Source of the DNA: Acinetobacter sp. A2
Lineage (GTDB): Bacteria > Pseudomonadota > Gammaproteobacteria > Pseudomonadales > Moraxellaceae
Assembly (NCBI RefSeq): GCF_012371325.1
Contig: NZ_JAAZQX010000006.1
Span: 1 to 64,000 of the forward strand
Reading direction: 5' to 3'
Length of the DNA stretch: 64,000 bases
This document shows positions 28,571 through 37,840 of this stretch, piece by piece. Position numbers and translations under genes: made by a program. The stretch's first letter is position 1, and the number at the start of each line of letters is the position of its first letter. The notes beneath the pieces were generated by a model. That model did no database searches. It saw only the letters and a list, made by a program, of their open reading frames with translations, and was not told where the DNA came from.

Positions 28571-29914
28571 ATGACTCAAATGCGTTGGTTAGAACTGCTT
28601 TCTACAGTTCGGATTGGTAGTAAAAAACAAAGTACAGAACAGGCGCGCAGCCCTTTTCATAAAGATTATGACCGTATTATTTTTTCGCAAAGTTTTAGAC
28701 AGCTAAACCGTAAAACTCAAGTTCACCCGCTGACACAGCATGACGGTATCCATACTCGCCTAACCCATTCTTTAGAAGTCTCTTGTATTGGACGCTCTTT
28801 AGGTATGTTGGCCGCAGAAAAAATTAAAGACCACTTACCCATGTGGATTTCCCCTGCCGATGTCGGTGCCATTATTCAAGCGGCTTGTTTAGCGCATGAT
28901 ATTGGCAACCCACCTTTTGGACATGCTGGTGAATATGCCATTCGCGAATGGTTTGATGATGCCTCACACGGTAACTTTCTTGCCAAACTCAGCGATGAAG
29001 AAGAAGCCGATGTACGTCAGTTTGAGGGCAATGCGCAAGGCTTACGTCTACTCACCAAAATTGATTATCACCCAAATGATGGCGGCATGCGCTTAACCTA
29101 TGCCACCTTAGGTGCATATTTGAAATACCCTTGGCTCTCCAAAACCATTGCAGAACAAGGCAATCGCCCTGCCAACCAACGTGCAAAGTTTGGCTGTTAT
29201 CAATCAGAAAAAGAGATACTCCAACAAATTGCAGAACAGCTTGGACTGATTCAATTGGGGGATTATCACTATTGTCGTCATCCACTCACCTATTTGTTAG
29301 AAGCAGCCGATGATATTTGCTATGCCCTGATTGATCTAGAAGATGGCATTATTCTAAATATGCTCAGCTATGAAGAAGTTGAACCAATTTTTCTAAACCT
29401 GATTGGTGAGTATGGCATCCCTGAAGAATTGGCGATGCCGCGTACCACATGGCAACAGAAAATTGCAGCTTTACGTGGTCGGGTGATGAAGCGTTTGGTC
29501 GATGAAGTCACCACGGCTTTTGCTAAACATCATGTAGAAATTTTAATGGGCCAACTACAAGGCAGCCTATTACAGTATTGCTCGGCAGATATTGAAGTTG
29601 GTATTAATCGCGCCAAAGATTTAGCCCGTGAGAAAATTTTTGAGCATCCACAAAAAGCGGGGCTTGAAATTATTGCACATCAAAGTTTACAAAATATCTT
29701 GGATGCGTTTATTCCATTGACCACACCACATAAAACCCTCAGCTTTAAAGAGCAGCGTTTAATGTCTATTTTGCAGCGTGCAGGGGCAGATTTTGCGCAT
29801 AATCATTATGAAAATATTATGCAGGTCTTAGATATTATTTCTAAGTTTTCTGATCACCAAGCCTATAATTTGTCACAGGAGTTACAGGGCAATAAGGTCG
29901 GACTACTTGGATGA
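28571..29914 (+). CDS. dgt: dGTP triphosphohydrolase (dGTPase-like)
   Basis: A 447-residue HD-superfamily enzyme that hydrolyses dGTP (or other dNTPs) to the nucleoside and triphosphate. The metal site is visible: His in RLTHSLEVSCIGRSLG and the HD pair in CLAHDIGNPPFGHAGE, with a later Asp in LLEAADDICYALIDLED. The N-terminal RSPFHKDYDRIIFSQSFRQL is typical of dGTPase-family proteins. Such enzymes set dNTP pools and in some bacteria limit phage replication. Start could be Met1 or Met4. Confidence 0.9.
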   Translation: MTQMRWLELLSTVRIGSKKQSTEQARSPFHKDYDRIIFSQSFRQLNRKTQVHPLTQHDGIHTRLTHSLEVSCIGRSLGMLAAEKIKDHLPMWISPADVGAIIQAACLAHDIGNPPFGHAGEYAIREWFDDASHGNFLAKLSDEEEADVRQFEGNAQGLRLLTKIDYHPNDGGMRLTYATLGAYLKYPWLSKTIAEQGNRPANQRAKFGCYQSEKEILQQIAEQLGLIQLGDYHYCRHPLTYLLEAADDICYALIDLEDGIILNMLSYEEVEPIFLNLIGEYGIPEELAMPRTTWQQKIAALRGRVMKRLVDEVTTAFAKHHVEILMGQLQGSLLQYCSADIEVGINRAKDLAREKIFEHPQKAGLEIIAHQSLQNILDAFIPLTTPHKTLSFKEQRLMSILQRAGADFAHNHYENIMQVLDIISKFSDHQAYNLSQELQGNKVGLLG

Positions 29915-30026
29915 ATACGTTGCATACAAACAACATCATCACGCAAATACAGATTTTGCCTTTTAGGGCAAGGCACTCTAGTATGCAAACCTTAATTCAT
30001 TTAAAACCAATGTGTGAAGCATAAAT

Positions 30027-30629
30027 ATGATCGGATGTCTTATTGGCGAAGTGTTAGCTTTGGAAGCACCAACCGTGTTGCTGAATGTCAACGGTGTGGG
30101 TTATGAAATTGACACCCCACTCACCACATTTTGCCAACTTCAAAAAGGGCAAAAAATCACCTTGTGGACACATTTAGCAGTACGTGAAGATGCACAATTA
30201 TTGTATGGTTTTTTAGATGCACAGGAAAAAACCATTTTCCGCACCTTATTAAAAGTAAATGGTGTCGGCCCAAAAATGGCTTTAGGGATTTTATCGACCT
30301 TAAGTGTGGAGTTGCTGATTCACACTGTAGAGCATGAAGATATTAACACTTTAATCAAAGTGCCGGGCGTGGGTAAAAAAACTGCTGAACGCTTGATGAT
30401 TGAATTGCGTGACCGCTTTAAAGCCATGTCTAGTGAAGCAACCAGTCACAATTCTACAACCACCCAAATTCAGTTCACAGGTAACTCTGCTGTTGCTGAA
30501 GCCGAAGCTGCACTGCAGTCTTTAGGCTACAAACCTGCGGAAGCGCAAAAATTAATTAATGCAGTCAAGGCCGATTTTACCGAAGCCAGCGACATTATTC
30601 GGGCGGCATTAAAGTCGATGAATCGCTAA
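30027..30629 (+). CDS. ruvA: Holliday junction branch-migration protein RuvA
   Basis: Binds four-way junctions and loads RuvB. The 200 residues include an N-terminal OB-fold (MIGCLIGEVLALEAPTVLLN), two helix-hairpin-helix motifs (LLKVNGVGPKMALGILSTL and LIKVPGVGKKTAERLMIELR) and a C-terminal RuvB-contact domain (AEAALQSLGYKPAEAQKLI). ruvC does not precede it. RuvB follows after a 286-bp structured gap instead of the usual tight coupling. Confidence 0.96.
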   Translation: MIGCLIGEVLALEAPTVLLNVNGVGYEIDTPLTTFCQLQKGQKITLWTHLAVREDAQLLYGFLDAQEKTIFRTLLKVNGVGPKMALGILSTLSVELLIHTVEHEDINTLIKVPGVGKKTAERLMIELRDRFKAMSSEATSHNSTTTQIQFTGNSAVAEAEAALQSLGYKPAEAQKLINAVKADFTEASDIIRAALKSMNR

Positions 30630-30915
30630 GCACACATTAATATTACCTGATTCACTTAATCTGATACGCGACGAAGTCATTCGCAACTGTTTGAGGCAGG
30701 AGGCATTTGCACAAAAATGTTTCTGCGATATTATCGATACGAATCAAAATTCGACGAGTTTTGCGAATGACAATGGTTTTGCTTACTTTTGCCTAAACAA
30801 AAGTAAGGCAAACCGCAGGTTATTCCTCATATTAAAGTTCTATTGGAAAGACTCCGTCAAAAATGTTTTGCGAGACTTCTAATTAAAATCAGTTTACATA
30901 AAGTTTAGATCGCCT
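30630..30915. repeat. Structured intergenic sequence between ruvA and ruvB
   Basis: This 286-bp gap separates two genes that are usually adjacent. It contains an imperfect inverted pair (GTCATTCGCAACT at 30676-30688 with AGTTTTGCGAATGAC at 30757-30771) and, just beyond, a perfect 10-bp stem CTTACTTTTG / CAAAAGTAAG (30782-30791 and 30798-30807) with a 6-nt loop. The arrangement resembles a decayed intergenic repeat element of the kind scattered in gammaproteobacterial genomes; I cannot confirm other copies from this window. A 63-residue reading frame across it has no ribosome-binding site and is not called. Confidence 0.5.
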
Positions 30916-31923
30916 ATGCAAGACCGTCTCATCAGTGGTTCTGAAAAACCCGAAGATCAAATTGATCGTGCCATCCGCCCAACTTCCCTCGATGACTACA
31001 TTGGGCAACCTGTAGTGCGCGAACAAATGGAAATTTTCATTGGTGCAGCACGTGGCCGTGGTGAAGCGCTTGACCATACCCTCATTTTCGGACCACCCGG
31101 TTTAGGTAAAACCACACTGGCCAATATTATTGCCCGTGAAATGGGCGGCAATCTTAAATCCACTTCAGGGCCAGTTTTGGAACGTGCAGGCGACTTAGCC
31201 GCCATGCTGACCAATCTTGAAGAAGGCGATGTGTTATTTATTGATGAAATCCATCGCCTTTCGCCTGTGATTGAAGAAATTTTGTACCCTGCAATGGAAG
31301 ACTACCAGCTTGACATCATGATTGGTGAAGGACCGGCAGCACGTTCCATTAAACTTGATTTACCCCCTTTCACACTTGTGGCAGCCACCACCCGAGCAGG
31401 TTTGCTGACCTCTCCATTGCGGGATCGTTTTGGCATTGTGCAGCGTTTAGAATTTTACTCGGTTGAAGATTTGACCCATATTGTTAAACGCTCGGCCAAC
31501 CTGATGGATGTACCAATGACCGATGCAGGCGCCAAAGAAGTTGCTCGTCGCTCACGTGGTACACCGCGTATTGCGAACCGCTTGTTGCGTCGTGTACGTG
31601 ACTATGCCCAAGTCAAAGGCACGGGTGAAGTCACGCAAGACATGGCACAACGTGCGCTAGATATGCTCAATGTAGATAAAGATGGTTTAGACACCTTAGA
31701 CCGTCGTTATTTATCAATGCTGTTAGAGCGTTTTGATGGTGGCCCTGCAGGCGTAGAGGCACTGGCAGCCGCTATGGCCGAAGATTCAGGCACACTGGAA
31801 GATGTCATTGAGCCATACCTCATTCAGCAAGGTTATGTGATGCGAACCGCACGCGGACGTATTGCCACCAATATGGCTTATTTGCAATTTGGCATGACAC
31901 CGCCTGAGCCGAAAGAAAAATAA
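30916..31923 (+). CDS. ruvB: Holliday junction branch-migration ATPase RuvB
   Basis: AAA+ hexameric motor that drives branch migration with RuvA. Walker [10 protein letters not shown] is at residues 59-67 and Walker [11 protein letters not shown] at about 106-115. Sensor 1 is in [19 protein letters not shown], with the arginine-finger region following, and the C-terminal winged helix ends [17 protein letters not shown]. The 335 residues match the family. Confidence 0.96.
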   Translation: MQDRLISGSEKPEDQIDRAIRPTSLDDYIGQPVVREQMEIFIGAARGRGEALDHTLIFGPPGLGKTTLANIIAREMGGNLKSTSGPVLERAGDLAAMLTNLEEGDVLFIDEIHRLSPVIEEILYPAMEDYQLDIMIGEGPAARSIKLDLPPFTLVAATTRAGLLTSPLRDRFGIVQRLEFYSVEDLTHIVKRSANLMDVPMTDAGAKEVARRSRGTPRIANRLLRRVRDYAQVKGTGEVTQDMAQRALDMLNVDKDGLDTLDRRYLSMLLERFDGGPAGVEALAAAMAEDSGTLEDVIEPYLIQQGYVMRTARGRIATNMAYLQFGMTPPEPKEK

Positions 31924-31924
31924 C

Positions 31925-31950
31925 TTCAAGGGAGTTCATCTCCCTTTGAA
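31925..31950 (+). terminator. Possible terminator after ruvB
   Basis: A stem built from CAAGGGAG / CTCCCTTTG (31925-31934 with 31940-31950, one bulge) follows the ruvB stop immediately. There is no strong T-tract, so the call is tentative. Confidence 0.45.
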
Positions 31951-31989
31951 CTCTTAAACATTTAAATCAGTTAGGTCGGTAGCTAGACC

Positions 31990-32568
31990 CTAATTTTCGA
32001 TGACACGCACATCTTCAACCAACATCAGTTCACATGCCCCCGCGCCTGTATCTTCACGGCTTAAAGAGCTGCGCCATTGCCAACCATCTGCGGCAGTGAC
32101 CTCAACCAATTTACCTTTCAAATAAATCAAATCATCTTCATCTATACGCTTTAATTGTGTAGCAACAGCAGAGGTTGCAGGAATTAAGTGGGTATTGGCA
32201 CTCAATCGTGCAATCTCTTGAACAGGAATAGGCGGTGTTTGTTCATAACGCCAATGATACCAACGGTTGCTTTGACGAATAGACAGCTGCTTATAAACTT
32301 CTGGCTTTGCCATTTCACCCCATCCTAAGGCAAAATCGACAGGGCTAAGTTCAGCTTCACGTCCAAAGTTGTAATCTTCACGTGCTAAAACACGAAACTC
32401 CCCTGCATAAGTTTCTAAAGTACGAATGTTATAACCTTTAAACTGATGGATTTGCTGCGTGGATTGATAACTTGCAGAATCAGAAATTCCATCATCTGAC
32501 TGAAATAACACTATCCACAACGCACACAAAATTGCGATAACAACCAAAAATTTAATTAACCGACTCAT
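31990..32568 (-). CDS. Membrane-anchored conserved protein, function unknown
   Basis: A 192-residue protein with one N-terminal hydrophobic segment (about residues 4-22, LIKFLVVIAILCALWIVLF) and a soluble remainder probably in the periplasm. Conserved-looking blocks are LSPVDFALGWGEMA, RWYHWRY, SANTHLIPA and a C-terminal WRSSLSREDTGAGACELMLV containing one Cys. I recognise these blocks from uncharacterised proteins in Pseudomonas and relatives, but no function is known. It is convergent with ruvB and divergent from the Tol-Pal operon. Confidence 0.8.
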   Translation of the reverse strand: MSRLIKFLVVIAILCALWIVLFQSDDGISDSASYQSTQQIHQFKGYNIRTLETYAGEFRVLAREDYNFGREAELSPVDFALGWGEMAKPEVYKQLSIRQSNRWYHWRYEQTPPIPVQEIARLSANTHLIPATSAVATQLKRIDEDDLIYLKGKLVEVTAADGWQWRSSLSREDTGAGACELMLVEDVRVIEN

Positions 32569-32795
32569 GCATTTCTCATTTCAATTGATCATCTGCATGA
32601 AATACGCAGCCAGATAATTTTAACTTAAAAGCATGTTTGAAATCTTGTGCCATTGGACCAAGCGGTGAGAATGATAAACTGCCACGCGGTACACAGCTTG
32701 ACTTCTAGACTTATTCACGTCACTTTCACAGACACGGCTTAAGCTATAGACATTGCTGACTCAACAACTTTGCAACATAGAAGCGGAACACGATC

Positions 32796-33203
32796 ATGGC
32801 GAATAAATTTGAATTTAAAATTCGTATCTATATGGAAGATACCGATGCAGGCGGTATTGTTTACCACGCTAACCATATTCGCTTTATGGAACGTACCCGT
32901 ACCGAATGGCTTCGTGCATCGGGTGTTGATCATTACTGGCATCAACAAGACTACAATTTTGTCGTACATAAAATTAATGTGAAATATTCACGTCCAATCT
33001 TAATGGATGACCTGATTACTGTTACAGCAAGTGTAGTTTCGTGTAAAGCGTCATCATTTGTATTGCAACAAAATATTTATCGTGGTGAAATCATGCTTGC
33101 ATCTGGTGAGGTTGAATTGGCCTGTCTGGGCTCAGATATGAAACCGCGTCGCCTGCCAGATGAAATTCGCAGCCTTATTCTGAAAGAATTAGGACAAGAT
33201 TAA
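32796..33203 (+). CDS. ybgC: Tol-Pal-associated acyl-CoA thioesterase
   Basis: A 135-residue 4HBT hotdog enzyme, first gene of the Tol-Pal operon. The active-site segment YMEDTDAGGIVYHANHIRFM has the catalytic Asp and the conserved GGxVYHAN. YbgC hydrolyses short acyl-CoA or acyl-ACP and is thought to connect lipid metabolism with the envelope. A TTGGAC (32653-32658) and TAAACT (32675-32680) pair 16 bp apart lies upstream and could be the operon promoter. tolQ begins 26 bp later. Confidence 0.94.
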   Translation: MANKFEFKIRIYMEDTDAGGIVYHANHIRFMERTRTEWLRASGVDHYWHQQDYNFVVHKINVKYSRPILMDDLITVTASVVSCKASSFVLQQNIYRGEIMLASGEVELACLGSDMKPRRLPDEIRSLILKELGQD

Positions 33204-33229
33204 AAAAATGAATTGGCACATGTGTAACT

Positions 33230-33928
33230 ATGGCAACACAACTCGAATCATCTCTTCAAGTATCAGATCTTATTTTACAAGCAAGTCCTGTTGTTCAGCT
33301 GGTAATGCTGTCGCTACTTTTAGCATCATTATACAGCTGGTATCTGATTGCCAAGTTACACATGAGCTATAAAAAAGCACAGGCAGATGATCAACATTTC
33401 CAAAAAATCTTTTGGTCTGGTGCAGAGCTGAATACGCTGTATAACAACGCTCAGCTCAATTCAAAACGTGTTGGCTTAGAAGATATTTTCTATCAGGGAT
33501 TGGGGGAGTTTTTAAAACTTAAAAAACGCCACGCCCCTGCCACACAAAGTATTGAAGGTACAGAACGTATTTTACGTGTAGGTTTAAGCCGTGACCAAGC
33601 TCAGCTAGAACAAGGCTTAGGCGCACTGGCCAGCATTGGTTCTGTCGCACCGTATGTGGGTTTATTTGGTACAGTCTGGGGCATTATGAATGCCTTTATT
33701 GGACTTGCTGATGTTGACCAAGTCACACTAGCAACCGTTGCGCCAGGTATTGCAGAAGCCCTCATTGCCACAGCTATTGGTTTATTTGCTGCCATTCCTG
33801 CGGTACTTGCCTTTAACCATTACACAGCTAAGGGCGAAGGTATTTATTCAGATCGTGCCCTATTTGCTGAAGAAATGGTGGCCTTATTACAACGTCAATC
33901 TTTAGGCAACACTAAGGATCACGACTAA
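33230..33928 (+). CDS. tolQ: Tol-Pal motor subunit TolQ
   Basis: Inner-membrane stator protein homologous to ExbB and MotA; with TolR it uses the proton gradient to energise TolA. Three membrane segments are visible: about residues 20-38, 130-160 and 170-190. The second and third contain [21 protein letters not shown] and [20 protein letters not shown], the conserved channel-lining regions. 232 residues. Its stop overlaps the tolR start by one base (TAATG). Confidence 0.96.
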   Translation: MATQLESSLQVSDLILQASPVVQLVMLSLLLASLYSWYLIAKLHMSYKKAQADDQHFQKIFWSGAELNTLYNNAQLNSKRVGLEDIFYQGLGEFLKLKKRHAPATQSIEGTERILRVGLSRDQAQLEQGLGALASIGSVAPYVGLFGTVWGIMNAFIGLADVDQVTLATVAPGIAEALIATAIGLFAAIPAVLAFNHYTAKGEGIYSDRALFAEEMVALLQRQSLGNTKDHD

Positions 33929-34380
33929 TGGCCATTCAACGCTCAGGACGCTTCGAGCGCATCAAAAAACCACTGAAAAGTGACATGAATGTTGTACCTT
34001 ATATTGATGTCATGTTGGTGTTGCTTGTGATTTTTATGGTTACCGCACCTATGATTACCAGTGGTATTCAGGTCGATTTACCGCAAGCCAATGGTAATCC
34101 AATTGAATCTAAAGATGCTTATGCTTTGGTAACTTTAGATAAAGATGGGCGATACTCCCTGAAATATAAAGATGTTAGTTCTAACCAACCTATTTCACTT
34201 GAAGAACTTACAACAATACTCACTCAAGCTCAGGAACAGGCTAAGTCAGAAAATAAAGAGTTTAGAGTAGTTATTGAAGGCCACAAATCACGCCCTTATG
34301 GTGAAGTGATATCACTGATGAACACACTTCAAAATACAGGTTTAACCCAAGTTGGATTGCTGACCGAGCCTTTAAAGTAA
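33928..34380 (+). CDS. tolR: Tol-Pal motor subunit TolR
   Basis: ExbD-like partner of TolQ. One membrane segment near residues 22-40 contains the proton-relay aspartate in [20 protein letters not shown] (Asp of YIDV); a periplasmic domain follows. 150 residues, typical. Translationally coupled to tolQ; tolA begins 3 bp after its stop. Confidence 0.96.
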   Translation: MAIQRSGRFERIKKPLKSDMNVVPYIDVMLVLLVIFMVTAPMITSGIQVDLPQANGNPIESKDAYALVTLDKDGRYSLKYKDVSSNQPISLEELTTILTQAQEQAKSENKEFRVVIEGHKSRPYGEVISLMNTLQNTGLTQVGLLTEPLK

Positions 34381-34383
34381 TTT

Positions 34384-35619
34384 ATGAAAGATTTTAAAAA
34401 GCCACCTTTTCAACAAAAAGCTATTGCGATTGGGTTCACCGTTGGTGTCCATATTATCGCTGTGGTTGGCTTGCTTTATTTGGGTATGAGTAAAGCGCCT
34501 GAGCCACCTAAACCCATTAAAACCGTACTGATTAAACCCGAAGATTTAAAACCATTATTAGAAACTGAATCTGCCGAAACGACACATGAAAATGTAGCGG
34601 AGCAAATTACTCAAACTGCTGAACCTGCTCTTGAACCTGCCCCAGTCATTCCGACACCTGCAGCGACTCCAACGCCACCCGAACCTCAAGTCGATACACA
34701 AAAAGCAGCGCAAGCGGCAGAAGCTCAAGCACGTGCAGAACGTCAAGCTGCTGAAGCAAAACAAATTGCAGCACAACAAAAAGTCGAAGCTGAACGCTTA
34801 AAGGCACAACAGGCACGTGCTGAAGAACGTGCGCAACGTGAAGCTGATGCTAAAGCAAAAGCTAAGGCTGATGCTAAAACACGTGCTGAAGCTGAGGCTA
34901 TACGCCGTAAAGAAGCCGAAGCGCTAAAAAAAGCTGAAGCCGCAGAAAGACGCAAACTTGAAGCCAATGCAGCAGAAAAGCGTAAAGCGGAAGCTGATGC
35001 AAAAGCGAAGGTGGATGCAGAGGCAAAACGTAAAGCTGCAGCGGATGCTAAAGCCAAAGCAGATACAGAGGCAAAACGTAAAGCCGCGGCAGATGCTAAA
35101 GCCAAAGCAGACGCAGAGGCAAAACGTAAAGCTGCAGCAGACGCTAAAGCCAAAGCGGACGCAGAAGCAAAACGTAAAGCTGCAGCAGACGCTAAAGCCA
35201 AAGCGGACGCAGAAGCAAAACGTAAAGCAGATGCCGATACAAAAGCCAAGGCAGATGCCGAAGCGAAGGCTCGTGCTGATGCAGAAGCCAAAGCGTCTGC
35301 CGCTAAACAAGCCGCAGAAGAAGCCGCACAGAAAAAAGCTGAAGTACGCCGTATCGCTTCAACAGCTAAACGTGATTTTGAAAATAAAATCAAACGTGCG
35401 TGGGATACCCCTGTGGGTTCATCGGGCAAACGTGCAACTGCGCGTGTGACTCTAAGTGACAGTGGTGCAGTGCAATCTGTAGTGGTCAATTCCAGTGACC
35501 CAGACATGAAAGCCAGTGTAGAAGCTGCAGTTCGTGCTGCTGCGCCTTATCCAATGCCATCTGACCCAGATGCACGCCGTGAAGCACGCAGCTTCACCTC
35601 AACCTTTACCGCACAATAA
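34384..35619 (+). CDS. tolA: Tol-Pal envelope-spanning protein TolA
   Basis: Spans the periplasm from TolQR to Pal. A membrane segment occupies about residues 13-33, a Pro/Glu-rich linker about 38-105, and a long helical domain about 106-330 rich in Ala, Lys, Glu and Asp. Within it a 16-residue unit (EAKRKAAADAKAKADA) recurs with starts at residues 213, 229, 245, 261 and 277. The C-terminal domain (about 325-411, TonB/TolA type) includes WDTPVGSSGKRATARVTLS. The long antisense open frame here is a composition shadow. Confidence 0.94.
   Translation: MKDFKKPPFQQKAIAIGFTVGVHIIAVVGLLYLGMSKAPEPPKPIKTVLIKPEDLKPLLETESAETTHENVAEQITQTAEPALEPAPVIPTPAATPTPPEPQVDTQKAAQAAEAQARAERQAAEAKQIAAQQKVEAERLKAQQARAEERAQREADAKAKAKADAKTRAEAEAIRRKEAEALKKAEAAERRKLEANAAEKRKAEADAKAKVDAEAKRKAAADAKAKADTEAKRKAAADAKAKADAEAKRKAAADAKAKADAEAKRKAAADAKAKADAEAKRKADADTKAKADAEAKARADAEAKASAAKQAAEEAAQKKAEVRRIASTAKRDFENKIKRAWDTPVGSSGKRATARVTLSDSGAVQSVVVNSSDPDMKASVEAAVRAAAPYPMPSDPDARREARSFTSTFTAQ
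35020..35267 (+). repeat. 48-bp tandem repeats inside tolA
   Basis: Five near-identical 48-bp units encode the 16-residue TolA helix repeat; adjacent copies around 35110-35220 differ at only a few third positions. Perfect stretches make copy-number change by slippage plausible, always in frame because 48 is a multiple of three. Confidence 0.85.
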
Positions 35620-35811
35620 GCTAAAATAGTCTGAGTAAAATCATTTACTCAGACTCTCCCCTAGAAAAATATTCACGACTTTAAATAAATTTCATTTTTC
35701 ACAGTGTTATAACAGTTTTATTATACATTCATGCTTTCATTCCCAATAAAGCATGCCATTATGTACAACAATTACATCCAAAAAAGTTATGTTGATTTGA
35801 GAAAATAGCGA

Positions 35812-37098
35812 ATGATGGAAACAACGCGTAAACACCTACTTTGCCTTGCCGTTTTAACTGCACTCAGCCCAGTTTTAAGCACACAATCTTTTGCCCAACT
35901 GCATCTAGAAATTGCCAAAGCACCAGAAGAAGCACCACAAATTGCGATTGTGCCATTTGGAAACGATCAAAGTATTTATCCCATTGTTGAAAATGATTTA
36001 AATCGTTCTGGGAAATTTACCAGCTCATCTAAAAACCTTGCTGCAACAGCAGGAATGAACCACCCGAATGCCGCTGCATGGCAAGCGGCGGGTGTACCTT
36101 ATGTCGTTACAGGGAATGTCAAAGCCACAGCAGCAGGAGGCTATGAAGTTCATTACCAACTGTACGATGTACAAAAACAGCAATATTTGTTGAATGAGCT
36201 ATTAAGCGTACCTGCTTCACGGGTGCGTTCTGCCGCACACATGATCAGTGATGCCATTTATGAAGCACTCACTGGTATTAAAGGTGATTTTAGTGGACGT
36301 ATTGCCTATGTGCTACGTAATCCTGCAACACCTGAGCAACGCTATACTCTACAAATTGCCGATACTGATGGTGAGCAACCCAAAACTATTTTGACTTCGC
36401 GTGATCCGATTTTATCGCCTGCTTGGACACCTGATGCTAAAAAAATTGCCTATGTGTCGTTTGAGACTAAACGCCCTGCAATTTATGTTCAGGACTTAGC
36501 CACAGGTCAGCGTGAAAAATTAGCCAGTTTCCGTGGTTTAAATGGTGCTCCAAGTTTCTCACCAGATGGTCAAAGCATGTTGTTCACCGCATCTATGCAT
36601 GGCAATCCAGAAATTTATCAAATGAATTTGAACACCCGTGCACTGCAACGCATGACCAATGACAGTGCGATTGATACCGAAGCACGTTATGCCCCAGATG
36701 GTAAATCCTTTATTTATACTTCAGACCGTGGTGGCTCAGCGCAAATTTATCGTTATGACTTTGCTACAGGCAGCAGCAAGCGCGTGACCTTCCGTGGTGC
36801 ATTTAATGCACGCGGTACACTCAGTGCCGATGGTCGTAAACTAGCATTGGTACATCGTCCAAGTGGTAGTAACTATAAAGTTGCGATTCAAGACATCAAC
36901 ACCAGCATCACCAATATTTTAACCCCTACCAGTTTAGATGAGTCGCCAAGCTTCTCGCCAAACGGACAAATGGTGGTATACGCAACACGTGAAGGTGCAC
37001 GCGGTTTATTGTCGATTATGTCTTTAGATGGTCGTTTCCGCATGAACTTACCAAGTGAACAAGGTGAAGTTCGTGAACCTGCATGGGCGCCAAAGTAA
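35812..37098 (+). CDS. tolB: Tol-Pal periplasmic protein TolB
   Basis: Periplasmic beta-propeller that bridges Pal and TolA. Signal peptide about residues 1-28 ending SFA. The N-terminal domain (QIAIVPFGNDQSIYPIVEND) is followed by repeated propeller blades with the S-P-x-W-T/S-P-D-G and Y-T-S-D-R-G-G patterns (for example ILSPAWTPDAKKIAYVSFE and FIYTSDRGGSAQIYRYD). 428 residues. A 192-bp gap after tolA suggests an additional promoter. Start may be Met1 or Met2 (35815). Confidence 0.95.
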   Translation: MMETTRKHLLCLAVLTALSPVLSTQSFAQLHLEIAKAPEEAPQIAIVPFGNDQSIYPIVENDLNRSGKFTSSSKNLAATAGMNHPNAAAWQAAGVPYVVTGNVKATAAGGYEVHYQLYDVQKQQYLLNELLSVPASRVRSAAHMISDAIYEALTGIKGDFSGRIAYVLRNPATPEQRYTLQIADTDGEQPKTILTSRDPILSPAWTPDAKKIAYVSFETKRPAIYVQDLATGQREKLASFRGLNGAPSFSPDGQSMLFTASMHGNPEIYQMNLNTRALQRMTNDSAIDTEARYAPDGKSFIYTSDRGGSAQIYRYDFATGSSKRVTFRGAFNARGTLSADGRKLALVHRPSGSNYKVAIQDINTSITNILTPTSLDESPSFSPNGQMVVYATREGARGLLSIMSLDGRFRMNLPSEQGEVREPAWAPK

Positions 37099-37169
37099 TT
37101 CAATCATGCAAGTAAATACTTTTTCAGTTCTGTTTTAAAACCAAAAAATCAAGCTTCATGGAGATGAGG

Positions 37170-37739
37170 ATGAACGCAGTTAAATTATTGGTACTCCCTG
37201 TTTTGGCATCGGCTTTAGTCATGACAGGCTGTGCAAACCGTAAACCTGCTACAGACTTACAAGCGGGTCAAAACCCAAGTGGTGCAACGACAGTCAATAC
37301 CCAAGGCTTGAGTGAAGATGCCGCTTTAAGTGCGCAAAACCTTACAGGTGCATCAGCCAAAGGTGTTACTGAAGCCAACAAAGCTTTCTTAGCAAAACGT
37401 GTGGTGCATTTTGACTACGACAGCAGCGAATTATCAAATGACGATTACCAAACTTTGCAAGCACATGCACAGTTTTTAATGGCCAATGCCAACTCTAAAG
37501 TTGCACTTACAGGTCATACCGATGAACGCGGTACCCGTGAATACAACATGGCTTTGGGTGAGCGTCGTGCTAAAGCAGTTGAAAGTTTCTTGATTACCAA
37601 CGGTGTCAATGCAGGTCAGCTTGAAGCTGTGAGTTATGGCAAAGAAATGCCAGTCAATCCAGGGCACGATGAAAATGCCTGGAAAGAAAACCGTCGTGTA
37701 GAAATTAACTATGAAGCCGTACCGCCATTATTAAAATAA
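37170..37739 (+). CDS. pal: Peptidoglycan-associated lipoprotein Pal
   Basis: Outer-membrane lipoprotein that binds peptidoglycan and TolB. The start at 37170 is supported by the GGAGATGAGG just upstream; a lipobox LVMTGC places the lipidated Cys at residue 21. The C-terminal OmpA-like domain contains LTGHTDERGTREYNMALGER and RRVEINY. 189 residues. It ends the operon; no cpoB/ybgF follows, unlike in enterobacteria. Confidence 0.95.
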   Translation: MNAVKLLVLPVLASALVMTGCANRKPATDLQAGQNPSGATTVNTQGLSEDAALSAQNLTGASAKGVTEANKAFLAKRVVHFDYDSSELSNDDYQTLQAHAQFLMANANSKVALTGHTDERGTREYNMALGERRAKAVESFLITNGVNAGQLEAVSYGKEMPVNPGHDENAWKENRRVEINYEAVPPLLK

Positions 37740-37801
37740 TGGTCGTTATGTTTTGAGAAAGCATTTCTAGACTTTTTAAGAAGTGTTTTCTCAAATCCAA
37801 T

Positions 37802-37840
37802 AAAAAGCGCTCTGAAACAATTTGTTTAAGAGCGCTTTTT
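37802..37840 (+). terminator. Terminator of the Tol-Pal operon
   Basis: A perfect 12-bp stem AAAAAGCGCTCT / AGAGCGCTTTTT (37802-37813 and 37829-37840) with a 15-nt loop; the U-tract is part of the stem end. Confidence 0.88.

Noticed and set aside
30691..30882. 63-codon frame between ruvA and ruvB
   Set aside because: No ribosome-binding site, and it runs across hairpin-forming repeat-like DNA.
34924..35449. Other long frames over the tolA repeats on both strands
   Set aside because: They mirror the 48-bp repeat in shifted frames and give low-complexity Lys/Gln or Cys/Phe peptides.
34743..35507. Long open frame antisense to tolA (254 codons, Ala/Ser/Arg-rich)
   Set aside because: It is a composition artefact of the Ala/Lys repeat DNA; no ribosome-binding site, and tolA on the other strand is certain.
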